A DNA stretch of 64,000 nucleotides from Cupriavidus sp. EM10 (GCF_018729255.1 NZ_CP076061.1:682001-746000); one strand, 5' to 3'; shown: positions 17,457-28,416, counted from the first letter of the stretch. Notes: a model not told the origin generated them from the letters alone. Translations and numbers: made by a program.

Positions 17457-17750
17457 TCAGGCCGCCTGCGCGCCGTGCGCCTCGCGCGCCATCTGGCGAT
17501 AGTGGCGCGTGTGGCGATACAGGCCGTAAAGGCTGGTGGCCGTGAAGCCCAGCTGCTGCACGAACAGGCCATAGGTGCCGGTCACCAGGGCAAAGGCGCT
17601 CCAGACCAGGTTCGAGCACAGGTAGGCGATCCATCCCCAGCGCGACGCGCGGTTATGCAGGGCGACCAGGAACGATCCGCTCATGGCCAGGGCGCACCCC
17701 GACCATTCCAGACCAGTCAGCAACTGAGGGATTTGAGCGGCAAGCTCCAT
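17457..17750 (-). CDS. Small integral membrane protein (PnuC/SWEET-like)
   Basis: 97 residues with three hydrophobic segments (about 14-32, 38-57 and 60-78). The order GWIAYLCSNLVWSAFALVTG followed by a second helix and LYGLYRHTR resembles the repeat unit of PnuC or SemiSWEET proteins, but the match is by eye. It is an inner-membrane protein of unknown function and the only member of its transcription unit. Confidence 0.6.
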   Translation of the reverse strand: MELAAQIPQLLTGLEWSGCALAMSGSFLVALHNRASRWGWIAYLCSNLVWSAFALVTGTYGLFVQQLGFTATSLYGLYRHTRHYRQMAREAHGAQAA

Positions 17751-17902
17751 GGGGTTGTCTCCGGTTTGTGTTCATTTTTTGTATGCAAAACGGAGCCTAC
17801 CGGAAATGGGCGGGATCACGCAAGAGGTATGTCCCCATTGCGGGGCCGTGATACGCCGGGGCGGCGCTACAATGCGCGCTCTTCACCCACGGGAACGCCC
17901 GC

Positions 17903-18133
17903 ATGCTGCCGGACGGCGAATCGCTACTTCTGCTTCTCACGCGCGAGATGCCCTTCGGCAAGCACAAGGGCACGCTGATCGCCGACCTGCCGGGCAACTA
18001 CCTGAACTGGTTTGCGCGTGAAGGTTTTCCGCCCGGTGAGATCGGCCGGCTGCTGGCGCTGATGCACGAACTGGACCACAACGGGCTCAAGGACCTGCTG
18101 AAGCCGCTGCGCGCGCGGGTGCCCCGCCGATAA
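17903..18133 (+). CDS. DUF3820 family protein
   Basis: 76 residues, a single DUF3820 domain with the core MPFGKHKGTLIADLPGNYLNWF, where FGK(H/Y)KG and LP..Y..W are the family signature. Members have been named putative quorum-sensing-regulated virulence factors; the biochemical role is unclear. A strong hairpin follows the stop at once. Confidence 0.85.
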   Translation: MLPDGESLLLLLTREMPFGKHKGTLIADLPGNYLNWFAREGFPPGEIGRLLALMHELDHNGLKDLLKPLRARVPRR

Positions 18134-18138
18134 ATGAA

Positions 18139-18163
18139 AAGGCCAGCCGCGCTGGCTGGCCTT
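18139..18163. terminator. Hairpin terminator between DUF3820 gene and opgG
   Basis: AAGGCCAGCC (18139-18148) pairs perfectly with GGCTGGCCTT (18154-18163) over a 5-base loop. It lies between two convergent genes and may serve both strands. A run of A precedes it (TTTT on the minus strand), which favours termination of the opgG transcript. Confidence 0.75.
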
Positions 18164-18194
18164 GCTACGTCTGGCTGACGGTGCAGTCGATGCC

Positions 18195-19814
18195 CTACCT
18201 GGCCGCCTGCGCCGGCGTCGGCTGGGTGGCGGTGCCCGGCGGAATCTGGTAGCTCCAGGTTTCGCTGAGCGGCTTGCCGTTGGCCACCAGGGCCTCGCGC
18301 ATTTCCACCACCTTGTTCGGGTCCTTGACCTTGATGCGCAGCGTCACGCGATAGCCCCTGGTCACCGGATTCGGCTGCAGCACGTTCTCGATCACCTCGG
18401 CGTTGTCGCCCACGCTGAACTGCGCCTGCACGGGCGTATTGGCCGGCAGCGTGGCCAGCGGGCCGCCCTCGAAATCGATCACGAAGCCCAGGCTGCCGTC
18501 CAGATGGCGGATCAGGTTCTTCTGGGTGATCTCGCCGGCCGTGCGAAGCGTCTGCCGCGCCCACGCCAGGTCCTTGGCGAACACGCCGCGTTCGTCCATG
18601 GTCCAGTGGATCGTGTAGTCGGCCTTGATCGGCGTGCCCTTGGGGGGCAACTGGTCGGGCGTCCAGAACGAGACGATGTTGTCGTTGGTCTCGTCGGGCG
18701 TGGGAATCTCCACCAGTTCGACCTTGCCGGGGCCCCAGGCGCCCTGGGGCTCGATCCACGCGCTCGGGCGCAGGTCGTAGCGGTCCTTCAGGTCTTCGTA
18801 CGACGAAAAATCGCGCCCGCGCTGCATCAGCCCAAATCCGCGCGGATTGTTCACCTGGAACATGCTCAGCGCCACGTACCTGGGGTTGTTCAGCGGACGC
18901 CACAGCCATTCGCCGTCGCCGGTATGGATCGACAGGCCGTTCGAATCATGCAGCGCCGGACGGAAGTTGTTGGCATCGCGCATCTGCTGCGGGCCGAACA
19001 GGAACATGCTGGTCAGCGGGGCGATGCCCACCTTCTTGACCTGCCCACGCATGAACACGCGCGCCTGCACCTTCAGCACCGCATCGGAATCGGGCTGCAG
19101 TTCGAAGCGATAGGCGCCGGTGGCGTTCTTCGAATCGAGCAGCGCGTAGAACACCAGGCGCTTGTCTTCGGGCTTGGGCCGCTCTATCCAGAACTCGCGG
19201 AAAGCCGGGAATTCCTCGGGCTCCGACAGGCCCGTGTTGATCGCCAGGCCGCGCGCGGACAGGCCGTAGACCTGCCCCTTGCCGATCACGCGGAAATAGC
19301 TGGCGCCCAGCACGCTCATCACCTCGTCGAGCTTGTCGGCCCGGTTGATCGGGTACAGCACGCGGAAGCCCGCGTAGCCCAGCTTGTTTGTGGCGGCCTT
19401 GTCGAGCTTGAGGTCGCCGAAATCGAAGCGGCTCGGTTCGTAGCGGATCTCGTGGATGCGGCTGTCGACGATCTCGTTGATCCGCACCGGCGTGCTGAAA
19501 TGCATGCCCTGGTGGTAGAAGCCGAGCTTGAACGGCGTGCCCTCGCCCTTCCACTCCACGTTGTCCATCTTTGGCTGGATCTTGATGTAGTCGCCGAACT
19601 GCATCTGCGCGAACACCGGTGGCAGGTTGCTGACCGGCGCCGCATAGGGCTGGTCGGCCAGCTTCTTCGCGCGGGCGGTCACGTCGTCGAGCGAAAACGC
19701 GTGCGCGTGGGCCGCGCCCAGCAGGCACCCCACAAGCGCGACGCCCGGCAAGACATGTTGCAACCTGTTACGAAACGACGCGACGGGGCGAGCGACGATA
19801 GCGGCAAACACCAA
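18195..19814 (-). CDS. opgG: Periplasmic glucan biosynthesis protein OpgG/MdoG
   Basis: 539 residues with a signal peptide ending GAAHAHAFS. The mature start [17 protein letters not shown] is the family hallmark, followed by [11 protein letters not shown] and the late Ig-like domain with [15 protein letters not shown]. OpgG acts in the periplasm in the making and branching of osmoregulated beta-glucans. The glucosyltransferase gene opgH, usually downstream, is absent here. The paralogue OpgD is an alternative identity. The gene is divergent from a GH3 beta-glucosidase gene. Confidence 0.9.
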   Translation of the reverse strand: MVFAAIVARPVASFRNRLQHVLPGVALVGCLLGAAHAHAFSLDDVTARAKKLADQPYAAPVSNLPPVFAQMQFGDYIKIQPKMDNVEWKGEGTPFKLGFYHQGMHFSTPVRINEIVDSRIHEIRYEPSRFDFGDLKLDKAATNKLGYAGFRVLYPINRADKLDEVMSVLGASYFRVIGKGQVYGLSARGLAINTGLSEPEEFPAFREFWIERPKPEDKRLVFYALLDSKNATGAYRFELQPDSDAVLKVQARVFMRGQVKKVGIAPLTSMFLFGPQQMRDANNFRPALHDSNGLSIHTGDGEWLWRPLNNPRYVALSMFQVNNPRGFGLMQRGRDFSSYEDLKDRYDLRPSAWIEPQGAWGPGKVELVEIPTPDETNDNIVSFWTPDQLPPKGTPIKADYTIHWTMDERGVFAKDLAWARQTLRTAGEITQKNLIRHLDGSLGFVIDFEGGPLATLPANTPVQAQFSVGDNAEVIENVLQPNPVTRGYRVTLRIKVKDPNKVVEMREALVANGKPLSETWSYQIPPGTATQPTPAQAAR

Positions 19815-20041
19815 TCAATCTCCTGAATTCACATCGGAAAAAAGCCACATAGCGGCCACAAACGGGCCATTTTAGGCACAGTAAGGCTGTAAACTTGCGA
19901 CGCAGTTCAGAAAAATAACCGATTTCGCCTGACGTGCCTGTCAGACACGTGGCGACAGCCGATCCAGCGCAGCCGCCGCATGATGGCGGGCGATGATCCC
20001 GGCAGTCCGCCCGCCAGTCCGCCCATCAGAGACAACGACTA

Positions 20042-22371
20042 ATGCGAATGCTTTCCACGCTGGCCCTTGCCGCCAGCCTTGCCTGCGCGCCCATGTTTGC
20101 CGGCGCCGCACCTGCCGCTTCCGCCGCCCCCGAGGCGGCCAACGCCAGCGCCGCGCCCGCCGCCGACCGGCAGGCGTTCATCGACGGCCTGATCGGCCGG
20201 ATGACGCTGGACGAGAAAATCGGCCAGCTGCGCCTGATCAGCATCGGGCCCGAGATGCCCGCGCCGAAGCTGATGGAGGAAATCACGGCCGGGCGCGTGG
20301 GCGGCACGTTCAATTCCGTCACGCGCAAGGACAACCGCCCGCTGCAGGAAGCGGCCATGCGCAGCCGCATGAAGATCCCGATGTTCTTCGCCTATGACGT
20401 CGTGCACGGCCATCGCACCGTGTTCCCGATCAGCCTGGGCCTGGCGTCGAGCTGGGACATGGGCGTGGTGGAGAAGGCCGCGCGGATTTCGGGCCTGGAG
20501 GCCGCGGCCGACAGCCTGGACGCCACGTTCGCGCCAATGGTCGATATCTCGCGCGATCCGCGCTGGGGCCGCACGTCCGAAGGCTTCGGCGAAGACCCGT
20601 TCCTGGTGTCGCAATGCGCCCGGGCTAGCGTGAAGGGCTTCCAGGGGTCGTCGCCGGCCAACCCGGACAGCGTGATGGCGTTCGTCAAGCATTTCGCGCT
20701 GTACGGCGCCGTGGAAGGCGGCCGCGACTACAACACCGTCGACATGAGCCCGCAGCGCATGTACAACGACTACCTGCCGCCCTACCGGGCCGGTCTGGAC
20801 GCGGGCGCCGGCGGTGTGATGATCGCGCTGAATTCGGTCAACGGCCAGCCGGCCACGTCCAACAAATGGCTGCTGCGCGACCTGCTGCGCAAGGAATGGG
20901 GCTTCAAGGGCGTGACCGTGAGCGACCACGGCGCCATCGACGAACTGCTGCGCCACGGCGTGGCCAGCACGGGCCGCGACGCCGCCAGGCTGGCCATCGA
21001 AGCCGGCGTGGACATGAGCATGGCCGATACGCGCTATCTGGAGCAGCTGCCCACGCTGGTGAAATCCGGCGCGGTGCCGGTATCGCTGATCGATGAAGCG
21101 GTGCGCGAGGTGCTGAACGCCAAGTACGACATGGGCCTGTTCCAGGACCCGTTCCGGCGCATCGGCCGCGCCGCCGACGATCCGCCCGACGTCAATGCCG
21201 AAAGCCGCCTGCACCGCGCCGAGGCGCGCGAGGCGGCGCGCAAGTCGATGGTGCTGCTGGAAAACCGCAACCGCACGCTGCCGTTGAAGAAGGGCGGCAC
21301 GGTGGCCGTGATCGGCCCGCTGGCCGACGCCCAGATCGACATGATGGGCAGCTGGTCGGCAGCCGGCGTGGCCAGGCAGGCCGTCACGCTGCTGCAGGGC
21401 ATGCGCGACGCGCTGGCCGGCAAGGGCCAGGTGACCTATGCCCGGGGCGCCAATATCACCGACGACCAGCGCGTGGTGGGCTACCTGAACTTCCTGAACT
21501 GGGACAACCCCGAGGTGGTGCAGGACAAGCGTTCGTCCGGCGACATGATCGAGGAAGCGGTGCGCGTGGCGCGCGGCGCGGACACCGTGGTGGTGGCCGT
21601 GGGCGAGACGCGCGGCATGTCGCACGAGGCATCGAGCCGGTCCAGCCTGGGCCTGCCCGGCACCCAGCTGGAACTGCTGAAGGCGCTCAAGACCACCGGC
21701 AAGCCGCTGGTGCTGGTGCTGATGAACGGCCGTCCGCTGACGATCAACTGGGAAAAGGACAACGCCGACGCCATCCTGGAAGCCTGGTACCCCGGCACAG
21801 AGGGCGGCCATGCCATCGCCGACCTGCTGTTCGGCGATGCCAATCCGTCGGGCAAGCTGCCCGTCACGTTCCCGCGCTCGCTGGGCCAGATCCCACGTAC
21901 TACAACGCGCTGCGCATCGGCCGGCCGTTCACGCCGGGCAAGGCGCCGAACTACACCTCGCAGTACTTCGAGGAGGATTACGGCCCGTTGTACCCGTTCG
22001 GCTACGGGCTGAGCTACACCACGTTCAGCCTGTCGGACGTGCGGCTGTCCGGGGCGAAGCTGGCCCGCAACGGCAATCTGACCGCCAGCGTGACCGTGAA
22101 GAACACCGGCGACCGGGCCGGCGAAGCGGTGCTGCAGCTGTACCTGCAGGACGTGATGGCGTCGACCGTACGGCCGGCGAAGGAGCTGAAGGATTTCCGG
22201 AAGGTGATGCTGGCGCCGGGCGAATCGCGCGTGATCGACTTCCCGATCGGAGAGGACAAGCTCCGGTTCTACAACGCGAAGCTGGAATACGTGGCCGAAC
22301 CGGGCGAATTCAACGTGCAGGTGGGCTTGGACTCGGCCACCGTGAAGGAAGCAAGGTTCACGCTGGAATGA
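20042..22371 (+). CDS. bglX: Glycoside hydrolase family 3 beta-glucosidase (frameshifted as sequenced)
   Basis: Restoring one C in the run at 21892-21894 joins two frames into about 776 residues. A signal peptide ends near AGAAPA. The GH3 N-terminal barrel contains GQLRLIS, KIPMFFAYDVVHGHRTVFPI and the nucleophile region VTVSDHGAIDEL. The second domain follows from about residue 415 (GGTVAVIGPLAD), and the C-terminal fibronectin-like domain from YPFGYGLSYTTF. It is a periplasmic BglX-type beta-glucosidase. The break falls between the second domain and the Fn3-like domain and is probably a sequencing error. The neighbour opgG suggests a link with periplasmic glucans. Confidence 0.9.
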
Positions 22372-22428
22372 TGGCCGCCGCGCCCCGGCGCCTTTGCGGG
22401 CCGGGGCGGGCGTCGCCTGCACACAGGA

Positions 22429-22662
22429 TCAGCGATTGCCGTCCAGCAGGTCGTTCAGCACTTCGTCGAACGCCGCCTGGGCGTCTTCCAGCGCCTGGAG
22501 CGCGGCGTCGAAGGTCTGCAAGGCGATCTTCGATGGCTTGCCGCCGCCCTGCGGCGGATACTGGCTTTGCAGCGCGGTGAAGGCCACCTGCACCTGGCGC
22601 GTGCAATTGACCACGCGTTCCATGGCCTGCGCCTCCTCGGCGCGTTTCTGTTCGTCACTCAT
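22429..22662 (-). CDS. Small helical protein of unknown function
   Basis: 77 residues beginning MSDEQKRAEEAQAMERVV, almost wholly helical, with a final acidic coiled-coil-like segment ALQALEDAQAAFDEVLNDL. The ATG at 22662 follows a G-rich stretch; an in-frame upstream extension to 22881 overlaps the next gene and looks artificial. No family is recognised. Confidence 0.5.
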   Translation of the reverse strand: MSDEQKRAEEAQAMERVVNCTRQVQVAFTALQSQYPPQGGGKPSKIALQTFDAALQALEDAQAAFDEVLNDLLDGNR

Positions 22663-22843
22663 GCAACAGCCCCCCGTGGCCGTAATGTCGATATGCGGCA
22701 TATCGTACAAGAACTTGCGGCCCCCCTGCCGGGTCCAACGCCGCATTGCCTGAAATTCGGGTAGGCTGGACGGGACTTCCATGTCCGTGACCCCGTCCGT
22801 CACTGCTCGTCGTCGCCGCTCGTCGTCACCGATCAACGCCCCC

Positions 22844-23745
22844 ATGTCATCGTCGTTATTGCGCAGGACATTGGCCGCCACCCTTGTGACGGCCGGCAGC
22901 TTCGCCTGCTACTGGACCTATCTCACCGTCAACCAGGAGCGCCTGCTGTTCGATGCGCGCCGCCGACCGCCGCGCGACCTGCCCGACGGCATCGACGCCT
23001 ATTCGCACCCGGTGCCCGGCGGCCTGTTCCGCGGCTATACCTACCACGCCGACCACGAAGGCGTGCGCGACCTGCTGTTCTACCTGCCGGGACGCGGCGA
23101 GGACGTACTGGAAACGCTGCAGTTCATGAAATGGCTGCCGGCGGGCATGGGCTTCGCCACCTTCGACTACCGGGGCTGGGCCATTCCGATGGCATGCCGT
23201 CCGAGGCGGCCGCCGTGGCCGATGCCAGCCAGTTCCTGCTGCATATCCGCCGCGCCTTCCCCGGCGTTCGCGTGCACGTGGTGGGCCGCTCGCTGGGTAC
23301 CGGCGTGGCGATCCAGCTGGCCGACCTGCAGGATTTCGAAAGCCTGCAGCTGATCACCCCCTACGATTCGCTGCTGGAGATCGTGCGCAAGCGCTTTCCG
23401 CTGGTGCCGCTGCGCCAGCTGATGCGCCACCACTTCGACTCGATCTCCCACTGCAAGAAAGTGGTGCAGAGCACCAAGGTGCTGCTGGCCGAGCGCGACG
23501 ACGTGGTGCCCCATGCGTGCTCCGAGCGGCTGATGGCCGCGTGGCCGGGGCCGGTGGCCGTGCAGACCATTGCCGGGGCGGATCACTACACCATCGTCGA
23601 ATTGCCGGAAACCTGGCTGGCGCTGTGCGAATTCGCGCGCCAGGTGCCGCACCAGCCGCCCCCACCCGCTCGCACTGCGCCGCAAGCGCCACCTTCCGAC
23701 ATCACCGAGACCGGTGTGCCGCTGCCGCTTTCCGCAGCACGGTAG
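22844..23745 (+). CDS. Alpha/beta hydrolase (frameshifted as sequenced)
   Basis: Adding one G to the run at 23178-23180 gives about 300 residues. An N-terminal membrane anchor or signal (about 8-26) is followed by LLFYLPGRGEDV, the strand FDYRGWGHSDG, the nucleophile elbow VVGRSLGTG, an Asp region in LLAERDDVVPH, and the His in AGADHYT. This is a full Ser-Asp-His set. It resembles the inner-membrane or periplasmic Abhd-like hydrolases; the substrate is unknown. The stop lies 10 bases before the PBP start, so the two genes are probably co-transcribed. An earlier start at 22781 is possible. Confidence 0.8.
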
Positions 23746-23755
23746 AATGCGCGCC

Positions 23756-25814
23756 ATGAAAAAATCGTAGTCAAGGCGGCAGCCGTGACCGCAGGGCTGG
23801 CCGCCGCCGGCGTGCTGCTGGCCGGTTTTGCCGCCGTGGTCAGCCTGCGTCAACTGCCGTCCGTCGACGCCCTGCGCGACTATCGCCCCCAGGTGCCGCT
23901 GCGCGTTTTTACCCGCGATGACGTGCAGATCGGCGAATTCGGCACCGAGCACCGCGAGTTCATCCCGATCGACCGCATGCCCAGGCAGATGTCCGACGCG
24001 CTGCTGGCGGCCGAGGACGACCAGTTCTACAGCCATGTGGGCGTCGACGTGCCGGGACTGGTGCGCGCCGCGCTGGCCAATATCGGCGAGGGCTACGCCC
24101 AGGGCGCGTCCACCATCACCATGCAGGTGGCCCGCAATTTCTACCTGTCGCGCGAGAAGACGCTGTCGCGCAAGTGGTACGAGATCCTGCTCGCGTTCGA
24201 GATCGACCGATCGCTGCCCAAGGAGCGCATCCTCGAGCTCTACATGAACCAGGTGTACCTGGGCGAGCACGCCTACGGCTTCGGCAGCGCCGCGCAGACC
24301 TACTTCGGCAAACCGCTGGCGCAGCTGTCGCTGGCGGAGACGGCCATGCTGGCCGGCCTGCCCAAGGCCCCTCGACCATGAATCCGATGGTCAACCTGCC
24401 GCGCGCCAAGCGCCGCCAGGAATACGTGCTGGGCCGCATGCTGGCGCTGGGCATGATCACGCAGGACCAGTACCGCGACGCGCGCAACGCGCAAATCGTG
24501 GTCAGCCACGATGCCAATGGCCGCTTCGACGGGCATGCCGAGTATGTGGCCGAACTGGCGCGCCAGCTGGCGCATGATCGTTTTGGCGACGACGCCTATA
24601 CGCGCGGCATCAACGTCTACACCACGGTGTCGTCGATGCACCAGACGCTGGCCTACGACGCCGTGCAGGCCGGCATCGAGCGCTACGGCAAGCGGCATGG
24701 CTCTGCCAAGGCTGCCACGGCGCTGCCCCAGGCGGCACTGATATCGCTGGACGCCCGCACCGGCGCCATCGAGGCCATGGTGGGCGGCACCGATTTCAGC
24801 ACCAACCGGTACAACCACGCCACGCAGGCGCAGCGCCAGCCGGGCTCGACCTTCAAGCCGTTCGTCTATTCGGCGGCGCTGGAGCGCGGCATTTCGCCGG
24901 GCACGCTGATCAACGACGCGCCGCTCGACAATTCGCCGCGCTGGCAGCCGTCGAACGACGATGGCCGCTTTGTCGGGCCGATCACGGTGCGCCAGGCACT
25001 GGCCGAATCGCGCAACCTGCCGGCCATCCGCACGCTGCAGGCCATCGGCATTCCGTATGCGATCGATTTCGCCGGCAAGTTCGGCTTCGCGACCAAGCGC
25101 CTGCCGCCGTACCTGCCGATGGCGCTGGGCACGGGCACCACGTCGCCGCTGCGGCTGGCGGCCGCCTATGGCGTGTTCGCCAACCAGGGCCACCGCATCG
25201 AACCGTACCTGATCGAGAAGATCACCGATGGCGACGGCAACGTGCTGTTTGCGGCCGACACCGCCGAGCCGCCGCGCGTGATTTCCGAGCGCAACGCCTT
25301 CGTCATGAACAGTCTGCTGCAGAGCGTGGTGGACGAAGGCACGGGCACGGGCGTCAAGCGCTATCTGCGCCGCGACGATGTGGCCGGCAAAACGGGCACC
25401 ACCAACGATTCGGTCGATGGCTGGTTTGCCGGTTACGCGGGACAGGTGGTCACCGTGGCGTGGATGGGCTTCGACGACAACCGCAGCCTGGGCCGGCACG
25501 AGTTCGGCGCCACGACGGCGCTGCCAGTCTGGGCCGCCTATATGGAAGGCCGCCTCGCCGGCGTACCCGACGCCGGCTTTGCCACGCCGCCGCAACTGGC
25601 CCAGTTCAACAACGACTGGGCCTATGCCGAGAACGCCGACGGCACTCACGGCCTGGCGTCGCTGGGCTTCCCGCCGCCACCGGCCGCATCCGATCTGCCG
25701 GCCGATGGCGGCATGCCAGGCGTGCCGGTTTCCACCAGCCCGACGCCGACCCCGGCCGGGCTCGACGTCCCGGCATCGACCAACGCACCACGCGCCGGCG
25801 GCGCCGCGCTTTGA
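23756..25814 (+). CDS. Class A penicillin-binding protein (two frameshifts as sequenced)
   Basis: Restoring an A in the run at 23759-23764 and a C at 24368-24371 gives about 686 residues starting MKKIVVKAAAV with one membrane anchor. The transglycosylase domain has AAEDDQFYSHVGVD and QGASTITMQVARN; the transpeptidase domain has the SxxK box PGSTFKPF, the SxN box ESRNLPAI and the KTG box AGKTGTTND. It polymerises and cross-links peptidoglycan in the periplasm. It is shorter than E. coli PBP1A and resembles the extra PBP1A-like proteins of Burkholderiales. The Pro/Ala-rich C-terminus is probably disordered. Confidence 0.9.
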
Positions 25815-25850
25815 TGCCGCTCGTCGCATCCACCTTCTGACGCCAAACCC

Positions 25851-27122
25851 TTGACGCCGACCATGCCCGTCTACGCCACCCCGCTGATCTGGGCCGTCGC
25901 CACGCTGGCCACGCTGGGCGTGCTGTTCCGCCCGTTCCGGCTGCCCGAGCCGTTCTGGGCCATGGCTGGCGCGCTGCTGCTCTGCGTGGCCGGCCTGCTG
26001 CCCTGGCGCGACGCGCTTGAGGCGGTGGCGCGCGGCAACGATGTCTATCTGTTCCTGGCCGGGATGATGCTGATCTCCGAACTGGCCCGCAAGACCGGCC
26101 TGTTCGACCATGTGGCGGCCCTGGCCGTGCGCAGCGCCCAGGGTTCGGCCAGGCGCCTGTTCGTGCTGGTCTACGGCTTCGGCATCGCCGTGACGGCCTT
26201 CATGTCGAATGACGCGACGGCCGTGGTGCTGACGCCCGCCGTGCTGGCCGCCACGCGCGCCGCCCGCGTGCGCAATCCCCTGCCCCACCTGTACGCCTGC
26301 GCGTTCATCGCCAATGCCGCCAGCTTCCTGCTGCCGATCTCGAATCCGGCCAACCTGGTGCTGTTCGGCGAGCGCATGCCGCCGCTGATGGGCTGGCTGG
26401 CCCGGTTCACGCTGCCGTCGGTCGTGGCCATCGTCATGACGTTCGTGGCCCTGTACTGGACCCAGCGCGAGGCCCTGGCCGAGCGCATCGCCGACGACGT
26501 GCAAACGCCGCCGCTGACGCTACAGGCCTGGCTGACCACGGCAGGCATCGCCCTGACCGGCGTGGCACTGCTGACCGCATCGCTGCGCGGCATGGACCTG
26601 GGATGGCCCACCTTCCTCGGTGGCGCGGCTACGCTGCTGGCCGTCTGCGCCACGCAGCCGCGCCTGCTGCGCCCGGCGATTACCGAGGTCTCGTGGGGTG
26701 TATTGCCGATGGTGGCCGGGCTCTTCGTGCTCGTGGCCGGCCTGTCGCAGACCGGCCTCACCGCGCAGCTGGCCCACTGGGTACGCGAGCTTTCGATGCA
26801 GCACGGTTCGGATGCCGTCATGGGCGCGGGCATTGCCGGCGCGCTGGTCGGCGTGGTCAGCAACATCGTCAACAACCTGCCCGCCGGGCTGTTTGCCGCC
26901 TCGGCGCTGGCTGCCGGTCACGCGTCCGAAACGGTGACGGCCGCCGTGCTGATTGGCGTGGACCTGGGGCCCAACCTGTCGGTGACCGGTTCGCTGGCCA
27001 CGCTGCTCTGGCTGACCGCGCTGCGCCGCGAGGGCCACGTCGTCAGCGCTGGCACTTTCCTTAAAACCGGCGCCATCGTGATGCCGCTGGCGCTGCTGCC
27101 AGCGTTGGCCGTCTTGCGCTGA
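25851..27122 (+). CDS. ArsB/NhaD-type inner-membrane transporter
   Basis: 423 residues with about 11 hydrophobic segments. MLISELARKTGLFDHVA, FMSNDATAVVLTPAVLA and LPISNPANLVLFGERMP are characteristic of the ArsB arsenite pump family and the wider ion-transporter superfamily. ArsB exports arsenite or antimonite. No arsR, arsC or arsA is adjacent, so an arsenic role is less certain than usual; other anions are possible. An in-frame ATG 12 bases later is an alternative start. Confidence 0.82.
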   Translation: MTPTMPVYATPLIWAVATLATLGVLFRPFRLPEPFWAMAGALLLCVAGLLPWRDALEAVARGNDVYLFLAGMMLISELARKTGLFDHVAALAVRSAQGSARRLFVLVYGFGIAVTAFMSNDATAVVLTPAVLAATRAARVRNPLPHLYACAFIANAASFLLPISNPANLVLFGERMPPLMGWLARFTLPSVVAIVMTFVALYWTQREALAERIADDVQTPPLTLQAWLTTAGIALTGVALLTASLRGMDLGWPTFLGGAATLLAVCATQPRLLRPAITEVSWGVLPMVAGLFVLVAGLSQTGLTAQLAHWVRELSMQHGSDAVMGAGIAGALVGVVSNIVNNLPAGLFAASALAAGHASETVTAAVLIGVDLGPNLSVTGSLATLLWLTALRREGHVVSAGTFLKTGAIVMPLALLPALAVLR

Positions 27123-27199
27123 GTCCGCCCGGCGCGTTTTCGCTTATAGTGAAGCACCGCGCACCGCGCCCCATTTCCGCCCATCAGCAGCGGCCGCAC

Positions 27200-27922
27200 A
27201 TGTCACACAAGGATCACCCCGACGGGGGCAAGCACCCTGAACATACACCGGTTTCCGACCGGATCCGCGCCCGCATCGCCGAGGCCGGCGAACGGTTCCA
27301 TGCCAACGACAACATCGCCCGCTTTATCGAGCACGGCGAACTCGATGCCCTGCAGGCCGAGGTCGAGGCGCGCATGGAGGAAGTGCTGCGCACGCTGGTG
27401 ATCGACGTCGACCGCGATCACAACACCCGGGAGACCGCGCGCCGCGTGGCCAAGATGTACCTGAAGGAGATCTTTGCCGGACGGTACGCCAAGGCGCCCG
27501 AAGTCACGGAATTCCCCAACGTCGAACAGCTCAACGAGTTGATGATCGTCGGCCCGATTCGTGTGCGGAGTGCCTGCTCACATCACCTGTGCCCGATTAT
27601 CGGCAGCCTTTGGGTAGGCGTGATGCCGAACCGGCATTCCAACCTGATCGGCCTGTCCAAGTATGCCCGGCTGGCCGAATGGATCATGTGCCGCCCGCAG
27701 ATCCAGGAAGAAGCCGTGGCCCAGGTGGCCGACCTGCTCCAGGAAAAGATGAATCCCGACGGCCTGGCCATCGTGATGGAAGCCGAGCATTTCTGCATGC
27801 ATTGGCGCGGCGTGCGCGACACCGACGCCAAGATGACCAATAGCGTCATGCGCGGATCGTTCCTGAAGGACGACAAGCTGCGCCGCGAATTCCTGACGCT
27901 GCTGAACCTGAACCGCCGCTGA
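27200..27922 (+). CDS. folE: GTP cyclohydrolase I
   Basis: 240 residues. The zinc and active-site motifs RSACSHHLCPIIG and VMEAEHFCMHWRGV are clear, as are VRSACSHH and the C-terminal SVMRGSF. It converts GTP to dihydroneopterin triphosphate, the first step to folate and pterins. I chose the ATG at 27200 (MSHKDHPDGG); an upstream in-frame start lacks a site. The long His/Asp-rich N-terminal tail of about 40 residues is not part of the catalytic core. A BLUF gene follows by 27 bases on the same strand and may be co-transcribed. Confidence 0.94.
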   Translation: MSHKDHPDGGKHPEHTPVSDRIRARIAEAGERFHANDNIARFIEHGELDALQAEVEARMEEVLRTLVIDVDRDHNTRETARRVAKMYLKEIFAGRYAKAPEVTEFPNVEQLNELMIVGPIRVRSACSHHLCPIIGSLWVGVMPNRHSNLIGLSKYARLAEWIMCRPQIQEEAVAQVADLLQEKMNPDGLAIVMEAEHFCMHWRGVRDTDAKMTNSVMRGSFLKDDKLRREFLTLLNLNRR

Positions 27923-27949
27923 TCTGTCCCGCCACCGCAGGAGGCCACC

Positions 27950-28393
27950 ATGCTAGTTCGTCTGCTCTACGCCAGCCGCGCCAGGGAACCCCTGGCTGCC
28001 GATGTGCTGGATGCGATCCTGGAAACGAGCCTGGCGCACAATCCCCGCCACGGGGTCACCGGCGTGCTGTGCCACAGCAACAGCATCTTCCTGCAGGCGC
28101 TGGAAGGCAGCCGCGAAGCGGTGTCCCGGCTCTATCTCAATATCGGTCAGGACAAGCGTCACCACGACGTGGTGCTGTTGCACTACGAGGAAATCGCCGA
28201 GCGGGCGTTTGCCGGCTGGTCGATGGGACGCGTAAACGTCGGCAAGATCAACGCCGCGACGCTGCTCAAGTATTCGGCACAGGGCGAACTCGACCCCTAC
28301 CGGATGCCTGGTGCAGCATCGCTGGCCCTGCTCAGGGAACTGATTGCCGGGGCGTCTATCGTCGGGCGCAGTCCGGAACGCGGACGAAGCTGA
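27950..28393 (+). CDS. BLUF-domain blue-light sensor protein
   Basis: 147 residues with one BLUF domain (about 1-95). The flavin-photocycle residues are all present: Tyr7 (RLLYASR), Asn31 (HNPRHGVTG), Gln49 (IFLQALEG), and the Trp90/Met92 pair in FAGWSMGRV. The C-terminal 50 residues form a short tail without a catalytic domain, so the protein is a stand-alone BLUF that would signal by binding a partner. AGGAGG precedes the ATG. It follows folE by 27 bases. Confidence 0.9.
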   Translation: MLVRLLYASRAREPLAADVLDAILETSLAHNPRHGVTGVLCHSNSIFLQALEGSREAVSRLYLNIGQDKRHHDVVLLHYEEIAERAFAGWSMGRVNVGKINAATLLKYSAQGELDPYRMPGAASLALLRELIAGASIVGRSPERGRS

Positions 28394-28416
28394 AAACGGC
28401 GGGCGGGGCGATTCGC

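Noticed and set aside
25851-27122. Naming the transporter as part of an arsenic-resistance operon
   Set aside because: No arsR, arsC, arsA or acr genes are nearby, so only the transporter family is claimed.
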